In this document: positions 1-9,488 of the stretch, piece by piece
Position numbering within the stretch: position 1 is the first letter of the stretch
Layout: each line of letters opens with the position of its first letter
Assembly: GCA_028875575.1 (NCBI GenBank)
Contig: JAPPDF010000092.1
Location: 1 to 59,817, forward strand
Direction of reading: 5' to 3'
Length of the DNA: 59,817 nt
DNA from: Acidobacteriota bacterium
GTDB taxonomy: Bacteria; Acidobacteriota; Terriglobia; Versatilivoradales; Versatilivoraceae
The notes under the pieces: model-generated
Databases searched by the model: none
What the model was told of the DNA's origin: nothing
The model's input: only the letters and a program-made list of their open reading frames with translations
Made by a program: the position numbers and the translations under genes

Positions 1-214
1 TGAGGGGGAGTCGCAGAAGCCGAGCCGCAGGCGAAGGCTGATGCGGAGGGGGGCAATCGCGACGCTGCAAAGTAGCGCCGAATGGCGAAGGCTGATGCGG
101 TGGGGGGGTAGGCTCGGCTCCGGACCGTGCGACAGGGCGGCTGAAACAGGGGTGTTTCAGACAGGTGCCGACCGCTTCCCGGTGGAACCTCCGTCGGAGA
201 TAGTTAGCTTAATT
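1..214. repeat. Dispersed-repeat tract downstream of the cyclophilin gene
   Basis: No gene is seen here. Two copies of a short dispersed repeat occur at about 16-54 and 84-108; both contain GGCGAAGGCTGATGCGG followed by a G run. Related copies lie at 7335-7379 (inverted), 40549-40590 and 59721-59758 (inverted). A perfect hairpin, CTGAAACA / loop GGGG / TGTTTCAG, sits at 141-160. It could stop transcripts from the cyclophilin gene, whose stop codon is at 215, but it has no following T run. The stretch before it (about 130-140) resembles sequence near 23270. Confidence 0.6.
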
Positions 215-862
215 CTAGGGCAGGATTTCGACCTTTTTAATCACCAGCGGCCGGGTGGGCCGGCTCATCTCACCGCTGCTGCTGCGGGCCGTCGGAACAG
301 TTGCCAGAGCATCCACCACCGGCATGCCTTCCACCACGTTGCCGAAGATCACATAGTTGGGCTGCAGGCGCGAATTGCCGTGCATGATGAAGAACTGGCT
401 GCCGTTGGTATCGGGGCCGGCGTTGGCCATGGCTACAATGCCGCGGCGATAGCCCCGCCGGTAAAGGGTGGAACCACGATCGATGTCGTCGTTGAATTCG
501 CCTCCCCAGGCGCTTTCGCCCCCGGTCCCATCCCCTCGGGGGTCTCCCCCCTGGATCATGAAGCCTTCCACCACCCGGTGAAAGGTGAGTCCGTCGTAGT
601 AGCCATGCTCCGCCAACAGGCGAAAGTTCTCCACGGCCGTGGGAGAGTCGTCCGCGTAGAATTCAATGGTAATGTTGCCCATTTCGGTTTCGATCCGAGC
701 TTGCTTTCCACCCGAGCTCTTGGCCCCCTTGGGCACCTTCGGGTTTCCCGGTCCGGAGGCGGAACAGCCCATCAAGGCCGCCGCCACGAACCAAACTGCC
801 ATGAGTTGCCAATAAAGACCGATTCCCATATCCGCCCAAAACGGTCGCAGGTTCATCAACAT
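215..862 (-). CDS. Cyclophilin-type peptidyl-prolyl isomerase, lipoprotein
   Basis: Predicted peptidyl-prolyl cis-trans isomerase of 215 residues that catalyses proline isomerisation during folding of exported proteins. Residues 1-33 form a lipoprotein signal: a hydrophobic segment ending AALMGC, with Cys33 as the lipidation site, so the protein is probably membrane-anchored outside the cytoplasm. The cyclophilin domain runs from about 52 to the end and shows FHRVVEGFMIQGGDP (the Arg and the MIQGGD core of the active site) and GSQFFI. The usual active-site tryptophan region is replaced by QPNYVIFG, as in many bacterial single-domain forms. The start at 862 has AAAGGA about 10 bases upstream; Met12 or Met21 would also leave a signal peptide. 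The gene stands alone, divergent from the nqr operon. Confidence 0.88.
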   Translation of the reverse strand: MLMNLRPFWADMGIGLYWQLMAVWFVAAALMGCSASGPGNPKVPKGAKSSGGKQARIETEMGNITIEFYADDSPTAVENFRLLAEHGYYDGLTFHRVVEGFMIQGGDPRGDGTGGESAWGGEFNDDIDRGSTLYRRGYRRGIVAMANAGPDTNGSQFFIMHGNSRLQPNYVIFGNVVEGMPVVDALATVPTARSSSGEMSRPTRPLVIKKVEILP

Positions 863-1376
863 GGTGCATCATTCCTTTCCCCGGATTCCGGTGGCGCAAC
901 TGACATTAGATAGTCCCTGATCCTCTTGGCTGCGCGTCAGACTCCTTGATTGTACCCCCTGGGGCAAGAGTGCTTGAACCGTCCACTCCCTCCCGCGGCG
1001 AATCAGGAGACGGTCCGGCAAAATTTCTGCTTGAATCGCCCCCAACTTTCGTTTGTGTTCTGCGCCGGCATGGTGTTAAGCTTTCGTTTGTGAGATTATT
1101 CACAACATGGCGTAAGGGATGATGTTTCCGTTGCCCGCCTTGAATTCCACTTACACTCGAATGTCGACGTCCTCGATCGATGCCGCCGCCGTCACAGCGG
1201 TGGCTGCACCTCTCTGCCAAGACCGGGACAACAGAGGAGGCCGGAGAGGAGGCCGGTAGTCTGGTGGCGCCACACTCCTATGAGTCGGTTCCGGGAGGCT
1301 GTCCCGGTTTGGCGGAGTCCGCTCGACGGCTCCGAACGCCGGGAGAGACTTTCCGGTGGCCCCACCCTTAGGTCGA
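863..1376. other. Intergenic region between ppi and nqrA: regulatory and leader sequence
   Basis: I see no convincing gene in these 514 bases. They hold a CRP-type palindrome (1088-1105), two direct copies of CTTTCGTTTGTG (1046-1057 and 1081-1092), and from about 1226 a GC-rich stretch rich in hairpins just before nqrA. The hairpins include the palindrome GTGGCGCCAC near 1264-1273 and the stem CCGGGA / GGCTG / TCCCGG at 1291-1307. The latter part probably forms the 5' leader of the nqr transcript. I could not match it to a known riboswitch class. Confidence 0.45.
1088..1105. promoter_or_regulatory. CRP/FNR-family-like operator upstream of nqrA
   Basis: The 18 bases read TTGTGA-N6-TCACAA, an exact match to the E. 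coli CRP half-sites TGTGA-N6-TCACA with both outer bases also paired. It lies about 270 bases before nqrA and 225 bases before the divergent cyclophilin gene, so either could be the target. The sequence match is direct; binding by a CRP/FNR-family regulator in this organism is inferred. Confidence 0.5.
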
Positions 1377-2744
1377 ATGCTTCACAGAAACACCAAAGGT
1401 CTGGATCTTCCAATCGCCGGCGAGCCCGAGCACCGAATTGACACAGCCTCGCCGGCGCATCAGGTGGCCCTGCTGGCCGCCGACTACCCGGGTATGCGCC
1501 CGACCATGCACATGCGGGTCGGGGACGAGGTTCGTCGAGGCCAACTCCTTTTCGAAGACAAGAAGACCTCCGGGGTTCGATATACCTCGCCGGCCTCGGG
1601 CCGGGTGACGGCCATCCACCGGGGGGAGCGGCGCGCCTTTCAGTCATTGGTCATTCAACTGGACGCCTCCGAGCTGGGCGGCCGCGCCGACAGTGTCACC
1701 TTCAGCGCCTATACCGGACGGCACCCCGGCTCCCTCACCAGGACCGAAGTCCAGGAACTACTGCTCGAATCCGGCCTCTGGACGGCGTTGCGGGCCCGGC
1801 CCTTCGGCAGGGTGGCCAACCCGGCCGAAACCCCGCGCTCGATCTTCGTCACCGCCACGGACAGCAACCCTCACGCGCTTCCTGCCCGCCTGGCGCTGGA
1901 AGGACAGGAGGCGGCCTTCGAACGGGGACTGCGGACCGTGGCCAGGCTGACCCAAGGGCCGGTCTTCATTTGCGAGAGCCCGGCGAGCGGGTTCCCCGTT
2001 CCTTCCGACTCCCAGTTCCGCCGGGAGGAGTTCAGAGGACCTCATCCTTCCGGCACCGTCGGCTTCCACATTCACACCCTCGACCCGGTAGACAGGAATC
2101 GCCTGGTCTGGCACTTGAACTTCCAGGACGTGGTGGAAATCGGCAGACTTTTCGCTGACGGACAGTTGCACCCGGAGCGGATCATCTCTCTGGCTGGCCC
2201 CTCGGTCCGGCAGCCCCGTCTGCTCAGGACGCGATTGGGCGCCTCCACCAGGGATCTCACCCAGGGAGAGTTGACCGAAGGAGAGTCCCGCATTATCTCG
2301 GGATCGGTCCTTTCCGGCCGGACTGCCTCGGGCGAGGCGTTCGGCTTTCTGGGACGCTATCATCAACAAGTATCCGTTCTCCCGGAAAACCGCTCCCGGG
2401 AGTTCCTGGGATGGCTTTCGCCCGGGGTCAACCGCTATTCCACCATCAACACCTACCTCTCCAAGCTGATACCGGGCAGGAAATTCCGCTTCACCACCTC
2501 GACCAACGGATCCTCCAGGGCCATGGTTCCCATCGGGATGTACGAGCGCGTCTTCCCCTTCGACATCCTTCCCACTTTCGTACTGAGGGCCCTGCTGGCG
2601 GGCGATACCGAGAAGGCCGTAGAACTGGGCTGCCTGGAGCTGGATGAAGAGGACCTGGCCTTGTGTTCCTTCGTCTGCCCGGGCAAGGTCGAGTACGGCC
2701 CCCTCTTGCGACAGGTTCTGACCACTATCGAGAAGGAAGGCTGA
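1377..2744 (+). CDS. nqrA: Na+-translocating NADH:quinone reductase subunit A
   Basis: Subunit A of the six-subunit Na+-NQR complex, which oxidises NADH, reduces ubiquinone or menaquinone and pumps sodium out of the cell. NqrA is the large peripheral cytoplasmic subunit and carries no flavin. The protein is about 455 residues, close to the family's usual ~446, with the typical N-terminal [11 protein letters not shown] and the [19 protein letters not shown] stretch. The ATG at 1377 ([12 protein letters not shown]) fits the family start better than the in-frame GTG at 1356. The stop overlaps the nqrB start by one base, so the two are translationally coupled. It is the first gene of nqrABCDEF. 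Confidence 0.93.
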   Translation: MLHRNTKGLDLPIAGEPEHRIDTASPAHQVALLAADYPGMRPTMHMRVGDEVRRGQLLFEDKKTSGVRYTSPASGRVTAIHRGERRAFQSLVIQLDASELGGRADSVTFSAYTGRHPGSLTRTEVQELLLESGLWTALRARPFGRVANPAETPRSIFVTATDSNPHALPARLALEGQEAAFERGLRTVARLTQGPVFICESPASGFPVPSDSQFRREEFRGPHPSGTVGFHIHTLDPVDRNRLVWHLNFQDVVEIGRLFADGQLHPERIISLAGPSVRQPRLLRTRLGASTRDLTQGELTEGESRIISGSVLSGRTASGEAFGFLGRYHQQVSVLPENRSREFLGWLSPGVNRYSTINTYLSKLIPGRKFRFTTSTNGSSRAMVPIGMYERVFPFDILPTFVLRALLAGDTEKAVELGCLELDEEDLALCSFVCPGKVEYGPLLRQVLTTIEKEG

Positions 2745-3967
2745 TGAAGATCCTGCGCACCATTCTGGATTCACAGGCCAAGCACTTTCACAAGGGCGGA
2801 GCTCTGGAACGCGCCTATCCCTTCTACGAAGCGCTCGACACCTTTCTGTTTACGCCGGGACAGGTCACCAAGGGCGGCTCCCACGTCCGGGACGGACTCG
2901 ACCTGAAGCGCATGATGGTGACGGTGGTCATCTCTCTCATTCCCGCGGTGTTCATGGCCATGTACAACACCGGCCTGCAGGCCCATCGGGCCATCTCCCA
3001 GGGGGCCCTCCCCCTGGAGACCTGGCAGACGGCGGTGATGATCCAATTGGGGCTGGGCGGGTTCGACCCGGGCGACCCAATGGCCTGCATGCTGCACGGT
3101 GCGCTCTACTACCTTCCCGTGCTGCTGGTCACCTTCCTGATCGGGGGCCACTGCGAGGCTCTTTTCGCTGTCATCCGCAAGCACGAAATCAACGAGGGGT
3201 TCCTGGTGACGGGAATGCTCTTCCCCTTGACCCTGCCGCCAACCATACCCTTGTGGCAGGTGGCCTTGGGCATTGCCTTCGGCGTGATCGTCGGCAAGGA
3301 GATCTTCGGGGGGACGGGAATGAATATCCTGAACCCGGCACTGACGGCCAGGGCCTTCCTCTTCTTTGCCTATCCCGCCGAGATTTCGGGAAACAAGGTC
3401 TGGGTAGCGGCACAAACCAGCGCCGACGGCGTCAGCGGGGCGACCTGGCTGGCCGAGGCGGCTACCCTGGGGCATCAAGTGCTCCTGGAGGGACTGAGCT
3501 GGTGGGACGCCTTCCTGGGTCTGATCCCCGGGTCCATGGGCGAAACCTCGACCCTGGGGTGTCTCATCGGAGCCTTGATTCTGATCGTGACAAAGGTGGG
3601 CTCCTGGCGCATCATGTTGAGTGTGGTGCTGGGCTCCCTGGCGGCCTCGACCCTTCTCAATGCCATCGCCTCCGACACCAATCCCCTGCTGGCGGTTCCC
3701 TTCGGTTGGCACGTGGTCTTGGGGGGGTGGGCCTTCGGCGCAGTCTACATGGCCACCGACCCGGTCTCGGCTTCCCACTCCAACACCGGGAAGTACATAT
3801 ACGGTCTGTGCATCGGGGTCCTGGCTATCCTGATCCGGGTGGTCAACCCGGCCTACCCCGAGGGAATGATGCTGGCCATTCTCTTCGTCAATCTGTTTGC
3901 CGGCCTGATCGACTACTTCGTGGTTCAGGCCAACGTCAAGCGCAGGAGGGCCCGCTATGCAGCATAG
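2744..3967 (+). CDS. nqrB: Na+-NQR subunit B, membrane flavoprotein
   Basis: Membrane subunit of Na+-NQR (407 residues) that carries covalent FMN plus riboflavin and forms much of the sodium path. About ten hydrophobic segments are visible, with the conserved [16 protein letters not shown] block near residues 190-204. The flavinylation motif DGVSGATW is present; Thr234 is the expected FMN-bearing residue, attached by the ApbE enzyme encoded downstream. The ATG at 2744 overlaps the nqrA stop. The gene ends inside the start of nqrC (11-base overlap). Confidence 0.94.
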   Translation: MKILRTILDSQAKHFHKGGALERAYPFYEALDTFLFTPGQVTKGGSHVRDGLDLKRMMVTVVISLIPAVFMAMYNTGLQAHRAISQGALPLETWQTAVMIQLGLGGFDPGDPMACMLHGALYYLPVLLVTFLIGGHCEALFAVIRKHEINEGFLVTGMLFPLTLPPTIPLWQVALGIAFGVIVGKEIFGGTGMNILNPALTARAFLFFAYPAEISGNKVWVAAQTSADGVSGATWLAEAATLGHQVLLEGLSWWDAFLGLIPGSMGETSTLGCLIGALILIVTKVGSWRIMLSVVLGSLAASTLLNAIASDTNPLLAVPFGWHVVLGGWAFGAVYMATDPVSASHSNTGKYIYGLCIGVLAILIRVVNPAYPEGMMLAILFVNLFAGLIDYFVVQANVKRRRARYAA

Positions 3968-4739
3968 CGTCGGCTACACCATTCTCTTTGCCGGCCTGAT
4001 TTGCGTCGCCTGCGCCGTGCTGGTCTCTTCCTCGGCGGTGTCGCTCAGCGAAATGCAGCAGGCCAACGCGGCCCTGGACAAACGCAAGAACGTCCTGCTG
4101 GCGGCAGGCCTGGCTCGACCCACCGAAAGACTGGACGCCGCACAGGTTCAGGAACGATTTCGGGTGGTGAAGCCGGTGGTCGTCGACCTGCAGTCCGGAG
4201 AGGAGGTTCCGGACATCGACCCCTCTGCCTTTGACCAGAGGAAAGCCCGCAACGATCCCGACTCCAGCCGTGAAGCCCCGCCCAACGACTCGAGCATCAG
4301 TCGTCTGCCCAATCACGCCGTGGTCTACCAGGTTCTCAACGACTCCGGGGAACTGCAGATGGTGGTGCTCCCCATCGAGGGATACGGGCTCTGGTCCACG
4401 CTTTACGGCTTCCTGTCCCTGGATGCCGATACCAGGACGGTGCGGGGGCTCACCTACTACCAACACGGCGAGACCCCCGGATTGGGAGGCGAGGTCGACA
4501 ATCCCCGCTGGAAGGCCCGCTGGCCCGGCCGGCTCGCCTTCGACGGCGCCGGTCAAACGGTGATCGAAGTGATCAAGGGGCAGGCCGGTCCTCCCGAGGA
4601 GGATCCTCATCGGGTTGACGGACTGGCCGGCGCCACCATTACCAGCCGGGGCGTCACCAACATGCTGCGGTTCTGGCTGGGAGAAAACGGATTCGGACCC
4701 TTTTTGAAGAGACTTCGCGACACCCGCAAGTCATCCTGA
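3957..4739 (+). CDS. nqrC: Na+-NQR subunit C, FMN-binding
   Basis: Subunit C of Na+-NQR, 260 residues. One N-terminal membrane helix (about 7-28) is followed by an extracytoplasmic FMN-binding domain. The covalent flavin site is [10 protein letters not shown] near residues 221-230, giving Thr227 as the likely FMN acceptor; the residue before GAT is Ala rather than the common Ser. The family motif [10 protein letters not shown] is at 171-180. It overlaps nqrB by 11 bases and lies 9 bases before nqrD. Confidence 0.93.
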   Translation: MQHSVGYTILFAGLICVACAVLVSSSAVSLSEMQQANAALDKRKNVLLAAGLARPTERLDAAQVQERFRVVKPVVVDLQSGEEVPDIDPSAFDQRKARNDPDSSREAPPNDSSISRLPNHAVVYQVLNDSGELQMVVLPIEGYGLWSTLYGFLSLDADTRTVRGLTYYQHGETPGLGGEVDNPRWKARWPGRLAFDGAGQTVIEVIKGQAGPPEEDPHRVDGLAGATITSRGVTNMLRFWLGENGFGPFLKRLRDTRKSS

Positions 4740-4748
4740 GGAAGCGAA

Positions 4749-5375
4749 ATGGCAGGTCCCGGGCGCAAGGCGCTACTCGATCCACTCTTTGAAAACAATC
4801 CCATCGCTCTGCAGGTGCTGGGGATCTGTTCGGCCCTGGCCGTGACCACCAAGATGGAGACCTCGGTGGTGATGTGCGGGGCGGTGATCTTCGTTCTGAC
4901 CTTTTCCAACTTCTTCGTCAGCCTGCTTCGCAACAACATCCCCAGCTCCATCCGCATCATCGTGCAGCTGACCATCATTTCGTCCCTGGTGATCATCGCC
5001 GATCAGTTCCTGAAGGCCTACCTCTACGACATCAGCAAGCAACTTTCGGTGTTCGTGGGTTTGATCATCACCAATTGCATCATCATGGGGCGGGCTGAAG
5101 CCTTCGCCATGCAGAATCGGCCCAGCCTGAGCATCATGGACGGCCTGGGCAACGGCTTTGGTTACAGCCTGATACTGCTGGCCACCGGCTTCTTCCGGGA
5201 ACTGCTGGGGTCCGGAAAACTCTTTGGCCACACCGTGTTCCCCCTGGCGACGGAGGGAGGGTGGTACTCGCCCAACGGATTGATGACGTTGTCGGCCGGC
5301 GCATTTTTCATTATCGGCGGCTTCATCTGGGCGCTGCGTGTCTGGAAGCACGACCAGGTGGAAGAGGAGGGCTGA
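4749..5375 (+). CDS. nqrD: Na+-NQR subunit D
   Basis: Integral membrane subunit of Na+-NQR, 208 residues with about six hydrophobic helices. NqrD and NqrE are homologous inverted-topology subunits, related to RnfE and RnfA, that hold an iron centre between them and form part of the ion channel. Typical stretches are visible, such as [15 protein letters not shown] near the middle, and the conserved cysteine of NCIIMGR. It is separated from nqrE by only 5 bases. Confidence 0.93.
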   Translation: MAGPGRKALLDPLFENNPIALQVLGICSALAVTTKMETSVVMCGAVIFVLTFSNFFVSLLRNNIPSSIRIIVQLTIISSLVIIADQFLKAYLYDISKQLSVFVGLIITNCIIMGRAEAFAMQNRPSLSIMDGLGNGFGYSLILLATGFFRELLGSGKLFGHTVFPLATEGGWYSPNGLMTLSAGAFFIIGGFIWALRVWKHDQVEEEG

Positions 5376-5380
5376 ACGGC

Positions 5381-5998
5381 ATGCTGGAACATTATCTCGG
5401 TCTGGCCGTCAAGACGATTTTTGTGGAGAACATGGCCCTGGCCTTCTTTCTGGGCATGTGCTCTTTCCTGGCGGTATCCAAGAAGATCAACACCGCTTTC
5501 GGCCTGGGCCTGGCGGTGATCTTCGTGCTCACGGTGACGGTGCCGATCAACAACCTGCTGTTCAAATACGCCCTCACGGAGGGGGCTCTGGCTTGGCTCC
5601 ATCCCGATCTGGCCGGCTACGACCTTTCCTTTCTGGGATTCCTCTGCTACATCGGAACCATTGCCGCCATGGTCCAGATCGTGGAGATGACCCTGGACCG
5701 CTTCGTACCCACCCTCTACGCGGCACTGGGAGTCTTCCTGCCCCTGATTGCCGTCAACTGCGCCATTCTGGGCGCTTCCCTCTTCATGGTGGAGCGGGAC
5801 TACAACTTCGGTGAGAGCGTGGTATTCGGACTGGGTTCCGGGATCGGCTGGTTCCTGGCGGTGGTGGCTCTGGCCTCCATCCGGGAAAGAATGCGCTACA
5901 GCAATGTTCCCCCGGCGCTGAGGGGGTTGGGCATGACCTTTATCCTGACCGGCCTGATGGCCATCGGATTCATGGCTTTTGGAGGCATTCAGCTCTAG
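5381..5998 (+). CDS. nqrE: Na+-NQR subunit E
   Basis: Membrane subunit of Na+-NQR, 205 residues, homologous to NqrD and RnfA. The protein starts [20 protein letters not shown] and shows the [12 protein letters not shown] and [11 protein letters not shown] blocks; their cysteines are the expected ligands of the inter-subunit iron site. An in-frame reading extends upstream to 5261 but would overlap nqrD; the ATG at 5381 matches the family start. It is the fifth gene of the operon. Confidence 0.93.
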   Translation: MLEHYLGLAVKTIFVENMALAFFLGMCSFLAVSKKINTAFGLGLAVIFVLTVTVPINNLLFKYALTEGALAWLHPDLAGYDLSFLGFLCYIGTIAAMVQIVEMTLDRFVPTLYAALGVFLPLIAVNCAILGASLFMVERDYNFGESVVFGLGSGIGWFLAVVALASIRERMRYSNVPPALRGLGMTFILTGLMAIGFMAFGGIQL

Positions 5999-6038
5999 GA
6001 GGCAGGACACTTAAGCATCGCAGGAGGGACGGTTCCTG

Positions 6039-7271
6039 ATGACTGTGACTGTGATTCTGGGCGTGATCATGTTCACCGTGGTCATCCTTTCGCTGGTGGT
6101 GGTGCTGATGGTCGCCAAGAGCAAGCTGGTGGCCGGCGGCGAAGTCAACATCGTGATCAACGACGATGCCGACAACACCATTCAGGTGCCCGCGGGAGGG
6201 ACCCTGCTGGGCGCCCTGGCGGCCCGTAAGATCTTCATTCCGTCGGCCTGCGGTGGCAAGGGGAGCTGCGGCGTATGCAAGGTGGACGTCTTCGAGGGCG
6301 GCGGCGCCATGCTGCCCACCGAGCCCCCCCATATCACCCGCAGGGAGGCTCGGGAAGGGTGCCGGCTCTCCTGTCAAGTCAAGGTCAAGCAGGACCTGAA
6401 GATCGGTGTCCCGCCAGAGGTGTTCAGCGTTCGCCAGTGGCGCTGCAAGGTGCGTTCGAACCATAACGTGGCCACCTTCATCAAGGAGCTGGTGCTGGAG
6501 CTGCCTGTCGGCGAAGAGGTGCCCTTCCGCGCCGGAGGATACATCCAGATCACCTGTCCACCCCACACCGTCGGATACAGGGACTTCGAAATCGAGGAAG
6601 AGTTCCGCCAGGACTGGGACCGGTTCAATCTGTGGGAGATTCAGTCCACGGTGGAGGAGCCCGTGGACCGAGCCTACTCCATGGCCAACTATCCGGAGGA
6701 AAAGGGGATCATCATGCTCAATATCCGGGTGGCCACCCCGCCTCCCCGCAGCCCCAAGGGAACGCCTCCGGGAAAGATGTCCTCCTACACCTTCGGTCTG
6801 AAGCCGGGCGACGACGTCACCATCTCAGGCCCCTTCGGCGAGTTCTTCGCCAAGGACACCGAGGCGGAAATGGTCTTCATCGGCGGCGGCGCCGGCATGG
6901 CCCCCATGCGCTCCCACATCTTCGATCAGTTTCGCCGCTTGAACACTCAGCGGAAGGTCAGCTTCTGGTATGGAGCCCGCAGCCTCCGCGAGGCCTTTTA
7001 CCTCGATGACTTCAACCAGATCCAGGCTGAAAATTCCAACTTCAAATGGCACCTGGCCCTGTCGGAACCCCTGCCCGAGGACCAGTGGACCGGCTACACC
7101 GGTTTCATCCATCAGGTCCTCTACGACAACTACCTCAAGGACCACCCCGCCCCGGAAGACATCGAGTACTATATCTGTGGTCCCCCCCCGATGATGAATG
7201 CCTGCTTCAAGATGCTGGATGACCTGGGGGTAGAGCCGGAGAACATCGCCTTCGACGACTTCGGCGGCTAG
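6039..7271 (+). CDS. nqrF: Na+-NQR subunit F, NADH dehydrogenase component
   Basis: Electron-input subunit of Na+-NQR, 410 residues. One N-terminal membrane helix (about 4-25) is followed by a [2Fe-2S] ferredoxin domain with Cys71, Cys77, Cys80 and Cys112. Then comes an FAD-binding domain with RAYSMANYP, and a C-terminal NADH-binding domain with [15 protein letters not shown] and [10 protein letters not shown]. The order and length match NqrF. An AGGAGGG box lies 11 bases before the ATG. It ends the structural nqr genes; the maturation genes follow after a repeat-filled gap. Confidence 0.95.
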   Translation: MTVTVILGVIMFTVVILSLVVVLMVAKSKLVAGGEVNIVINDDADNTIQVPAGGTLLGALAARKIFIPSACGGKGSCGVCKVDVFEGGGAMLPTEPPHITRREAREGCRLSCQVKVKQDLKIGVPPEVFSVRQWRCKVRSNHNVATFIKELVLELPVGEEVPFRAGGYIQITCPPHTVGYRDFEIEEEFRQDWDRFNLWEIQSTVEEPVDRAYSMANYPEEKGIIMLNIRVATPPPRSPKGTPPGKMSSYTFGLKPGDDVTISGPFGEFFAKDTEAEMVFIGGGAGMAPMRSHIFDQFRRLNTQRKVSFWYGARSLREAFYLDDFNQIQAENSNFKWHLALSEPLPEDQWTGYTGFIHQVLYDNYLKDHPAPEDIEYYICGPPPMMNACFKMLDDLGVEPENIAFDDFGG

Positions 7272-8142
7272 GCCGGTATTTCACAGCCGGTGTAGCTGAA
7301 GCGACTTGGCTTGGCCGCAACCTGGCAGCCCGGTGTCCCCCCCACCGCATCAGCCTTCGCCTGCCGGCTCGGCTTCGGTACAAAACGGCCACGTCGTTTA
7401 CACATTAGACCGCGAACATGTTTTACATCGCACCCAGGAATCGGGCAATACGCCTTGTGCAAGCCTCAAGTATCACTCCCCCCTGGAGGGGGAGTCGGTG
7501 AGACAAGGGCTCCGCCCGCAGTCGAACCGGTGGGGGGACGGAATCGGCGAGATCGCCACATAGGAGATTCCGCCCGCAGTCGAGCCGGAGGGGGGCAAAC
7601 GCGGCGTCCCGAGAGTGACAATCAGTAGCACAGGAAGTGCCGCGTGGGTGGCGGCAGCGTGTAAGCGTGACGTGGGGCGGTATTTCATTGGGAAAGCAAT
7701 GCGTTCTCGAACGGGTGCTTTCTATTCGCCGCATTCGCGGCTGGGTTGGCGTAGAAACCATACGACCCCGGGCTGCCGCCCGGGGCTACCCTGAGCCGCA
7801 GCTACGCAGCTCTATAAGGATGGCCCGTAGGTAGCGTCTCGCCGGGTAACCCACGTCAGCCGCAGCATTCGCAGCTCTCCCCTAACCCACAACACTGCAA
7901 GGGGAAACGTGCTTTTCTATTTGGAATATGTCCCGGGCCGTGGCCCGGGACGAGCCATTGGGACGCAGACGTCACATAGGGGGTTAGAGCCGCGAACGCA
8001 GCGGCGGCAAACACCGGTGAACCAAACTCAAGCGCAAGCCCGTTACTCATCTGCAAAAACGCTGCATGAGCCAGCCTCCTTGACAGCCGCGAATGCGGCG
8101 GCAACAGGTAGCCGTGGGCGTCAGCCGGGCTCGGGCCGGGTC
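7272..8142. other. Repeat-filled gap between nqrF and apbE
   Basis: I see no independent gene here. In order it holds an inverted copy of the ~40-bp dispersed repeat (7335-7379), a tract around 7480-7620 with GGCTCCGCCCGCAGTCGA and a shorter nearby copy of the same block (it recurs inverted near 23000), and the ~400-bp element (7637-8012). Part of a further element copy begins at 8084. An open reading frame from 7909 runs into apbE, but its first part lies in the repeat and its translation shows no protein features. Confidence 0.5.
7637..8012 (+). repeat. Dispersed ~400-bp intergenic repeat, copy 1
   Basis: By eye this aligns along its whole length, at high but imperfect identity, with the reverse complement of 20246-20640. 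Shared landmarks in the same order are GGTGGCGGCAGCG, GAACGGGTGCTT, ATTCGCCGCATTCGCGGCT, a perfect hairpin CCCCGGGC / TGCC / GCCCGGGG, GGCTACCCTGAGCCGCAGCT, GCAGCTCTCCCCTAACCCAC, and a CCCGGGCC/GGCCCGGG-type hairpin. No terminal inverted repeats and no coding potential are evident. Confidence 0.75.
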
Positions 8143-8165
8143 GTGGCCCGGGACAAGCCATCGGG
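8084..8165 (+). repeat. Partial copy of the dispersed element, inside the apbE 5' region
   Basis: This stretch contains GCCGCGAATGCGGCGGCAAC, GCCGTGGGCGTCAGCC and a GGGCC...GGCCC hairpin followed by ACAAGCCATCGGGACG. The same modules occur at the end of both long copies of the dispersed repeat. It overlaps the possible N-terminal extension of apbE, so that extension is repeat-derived if it is translated. Confidence 0.55.
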
Positions 8166-9294
8166 ACGCGGACCTACGACTTCGAAGTCGGCCGTTCATG
8201 CCGCTCGGCAACCAGGCCGTCCCGGATCGGCGGCCGGGTATCTCCTGCTGGTCCTGCTGACGGTTGCAACGGGATGTCAGGCGCCAGACTTCGTCCAGGA
8301 ATACCGCTTCCAGGGAAGCAGCATGGGGACGACCTTCGAGGTGAAGGTGGTGGCATCCCGGCTGCCGGAACAACGGCAGGAGGCGGTGCGCGAGGCCATT
8401 CAGGCGCAACTGCAGGATGTCGACGGCAAGATGTCGACCTACAGGGAAGCTTCCGAAATTTCCCACCTGAACCGCTCGCGGGAAACCACCCCCCAACCGC
8501 TTTCCCGGGAAACCTTCACCGTGCTGGCGGAAGCCCAAAGAATCAGCCGGATGACGGGCGGAGCCTTCGACATAACGGTCGGCCCCCTGGTCAATGCCTG
8601 GGGCTTCGGGCCCGCGCCTCACCCCGCATCGCCCCCGACGGCCGCCGAGATAGAGCAGTTGAAGTTGCGAAGCGGTTGGGCCAAAATTGAACTGTTCCCC
8701 CGGGATTCGACGATTCTCAAGCAGGAGCCGGCCCTTTACCTGGACCTCTCGGCAATTGCCAAGGGGCATGCCGTCGACAGGATCTCGGAAGTCCTGGCCG
8801 AAATGAACCTCACCAGGCATATGGTGGAACTGGGAGGCGAGGTGAGAACCAGCGGCCGCAATGCCGGCGGGAACCCCTGGCGGATTGCGATTGAGAAACC
8901 GATATCCGGCGGCAGGGCTTTCCAGCGAATCCTTCCCCTGGAGAACCTGGCCGTTGCCACCTCCGGAGACTACCGAAATTTTCGCGAGGCGGAGGATGGA
9001 CACCTCTCCCATACCATCGATCCCAGGACGGGCCGTCCGGTCAGGCACGAGCTGGCTTCCGTCAGCGTGGTGGCCACTTCCTGCATGCGGGCCGACGGCT
9101 ATGCCACGGCCCTGATGGTCTTGGGGGAAGACGAAGGCTACCGCCTGGCGGCCGAGCAGGATCTGGCGGCGCTGTTCCTGGTGCGGACCCGCGAGGGATC
9201 CTTCCGTGAGAGGGAAACGCCGGCCTTCCAGCGTCATTTCGGGGGCAAGCCTACCGGGACTGGTCCGGACACGGAGAGGGAGAGTGGATCGTGA
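8143..9294 (+). CDS. apbE: FAD:protein FMN transferase, lipoprotein
   Basis: ApbE-family flavin transferase, which cleaves FAD and attaches FMN to the threonines of NqrB and NqrC. It is a predicted lipoprotein: the hydrophobic run GYLLLVLLTVATGC ends at the lipidation cysteine. Family blocks in order are GSSMGTTFEVKV, DLSAIAKGHAVD, ELGGEVRTSG, HTIDPRTGRPV and RADGYATALMVLGED. The frame is open back to an ATG at 7909, but that part lies in a dispersed repeat; the GTG at 8143 is the nearest standard start to the signal and is chosen with low certainty. The stop overlaps the nqrM start. Placement after nqrF fits its role in maturing the complex. Confidence 0.9.
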   Translation: MARDKPSGRGPTTSKSAVHAARQPGRPGSAAGYLLLVLLTVATGCQAPDFVQEYRFQGSSMGTTFEVKVVASRLPEQRQEAVREAIQAQLQDVDGKMSTYREASEISHLNRSRETTPQPLSRETFTVLAEAQRISRMTGGAFDITVGPLVNAWGFGPAPHPASPPTAAEIEQLKLRSGWAKIELFPRDSTILKQEPALYLDLSAIAKGHAVDRISEVLAEMNLTRHMVELGGEVRTSGRNAGGNPWRIAIEKPISGGRAFQRILPLENLAVATSGDYRNFREAEDGHLSHTIDPRTGRPVRHELASVSVVATSCMRADGYATALMVLGEDEGYRLAAEQDLAALFLVRTREGSFRERETPAFQRHFGGKPTGTGPDTERESGS

Positions 9295-9488
9295 GTCTTT
9301 TCCTTGTCACGCTGGTTGTGGTGGGTGTGGTCATGGTCCTCATGGCAGTAGGCCTTTTCTTCAAAAGACCCTGCCTGCGCGGCTCCTGCGGCGGCCCCGA
9401 CCTGTTCGACTCCAAGGGAGAGTCTCTCACCTGCGCGGCATGTCCCCGCCGCCGATCCCTCTCTGCCGAGGGTAAGCCACAGCGCTAA
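9291..9488 (+). CDS. nqrM: Na+-NQR maturation protein NqrM
   Basis: Small membrane protein of 65 residues with one N-terminal helix and a cysteine-rich tail: CLRGSCGG followed by CAAC. This is the NqrM (DUF539) pattern. NqrM is needed to deliver or insert the iron centre held between NqrD and NqrE. It starts with GTG inside the apbE stop (GTGA overlap), so it is translationally coupled to apbE. Its end meets the convergent ilvD end by four bases. Confidence 0.88.
   Translation: MSLFLVTLVVVGVVMVLMAVGLFFKRPCLRGSCGGPDLFDSKGESLTCAACPRRRSLSAEGKPQR

Noticed and set aside
906-1220. Open frame of 104 codons on the minus strand upstream of nqrA
   Set aside because: Low-complexity composition rich in Arg, Gly and Ser, no recognisable motif, and it covers the regulatory palindrome and direct repeats.
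1340-1376. GGGAGAG-containing leader before nqrA considered as a glycine-type riboswitch
   Set aside because: The conserved second half of the aptamer is absent and the operon has no glycine link.
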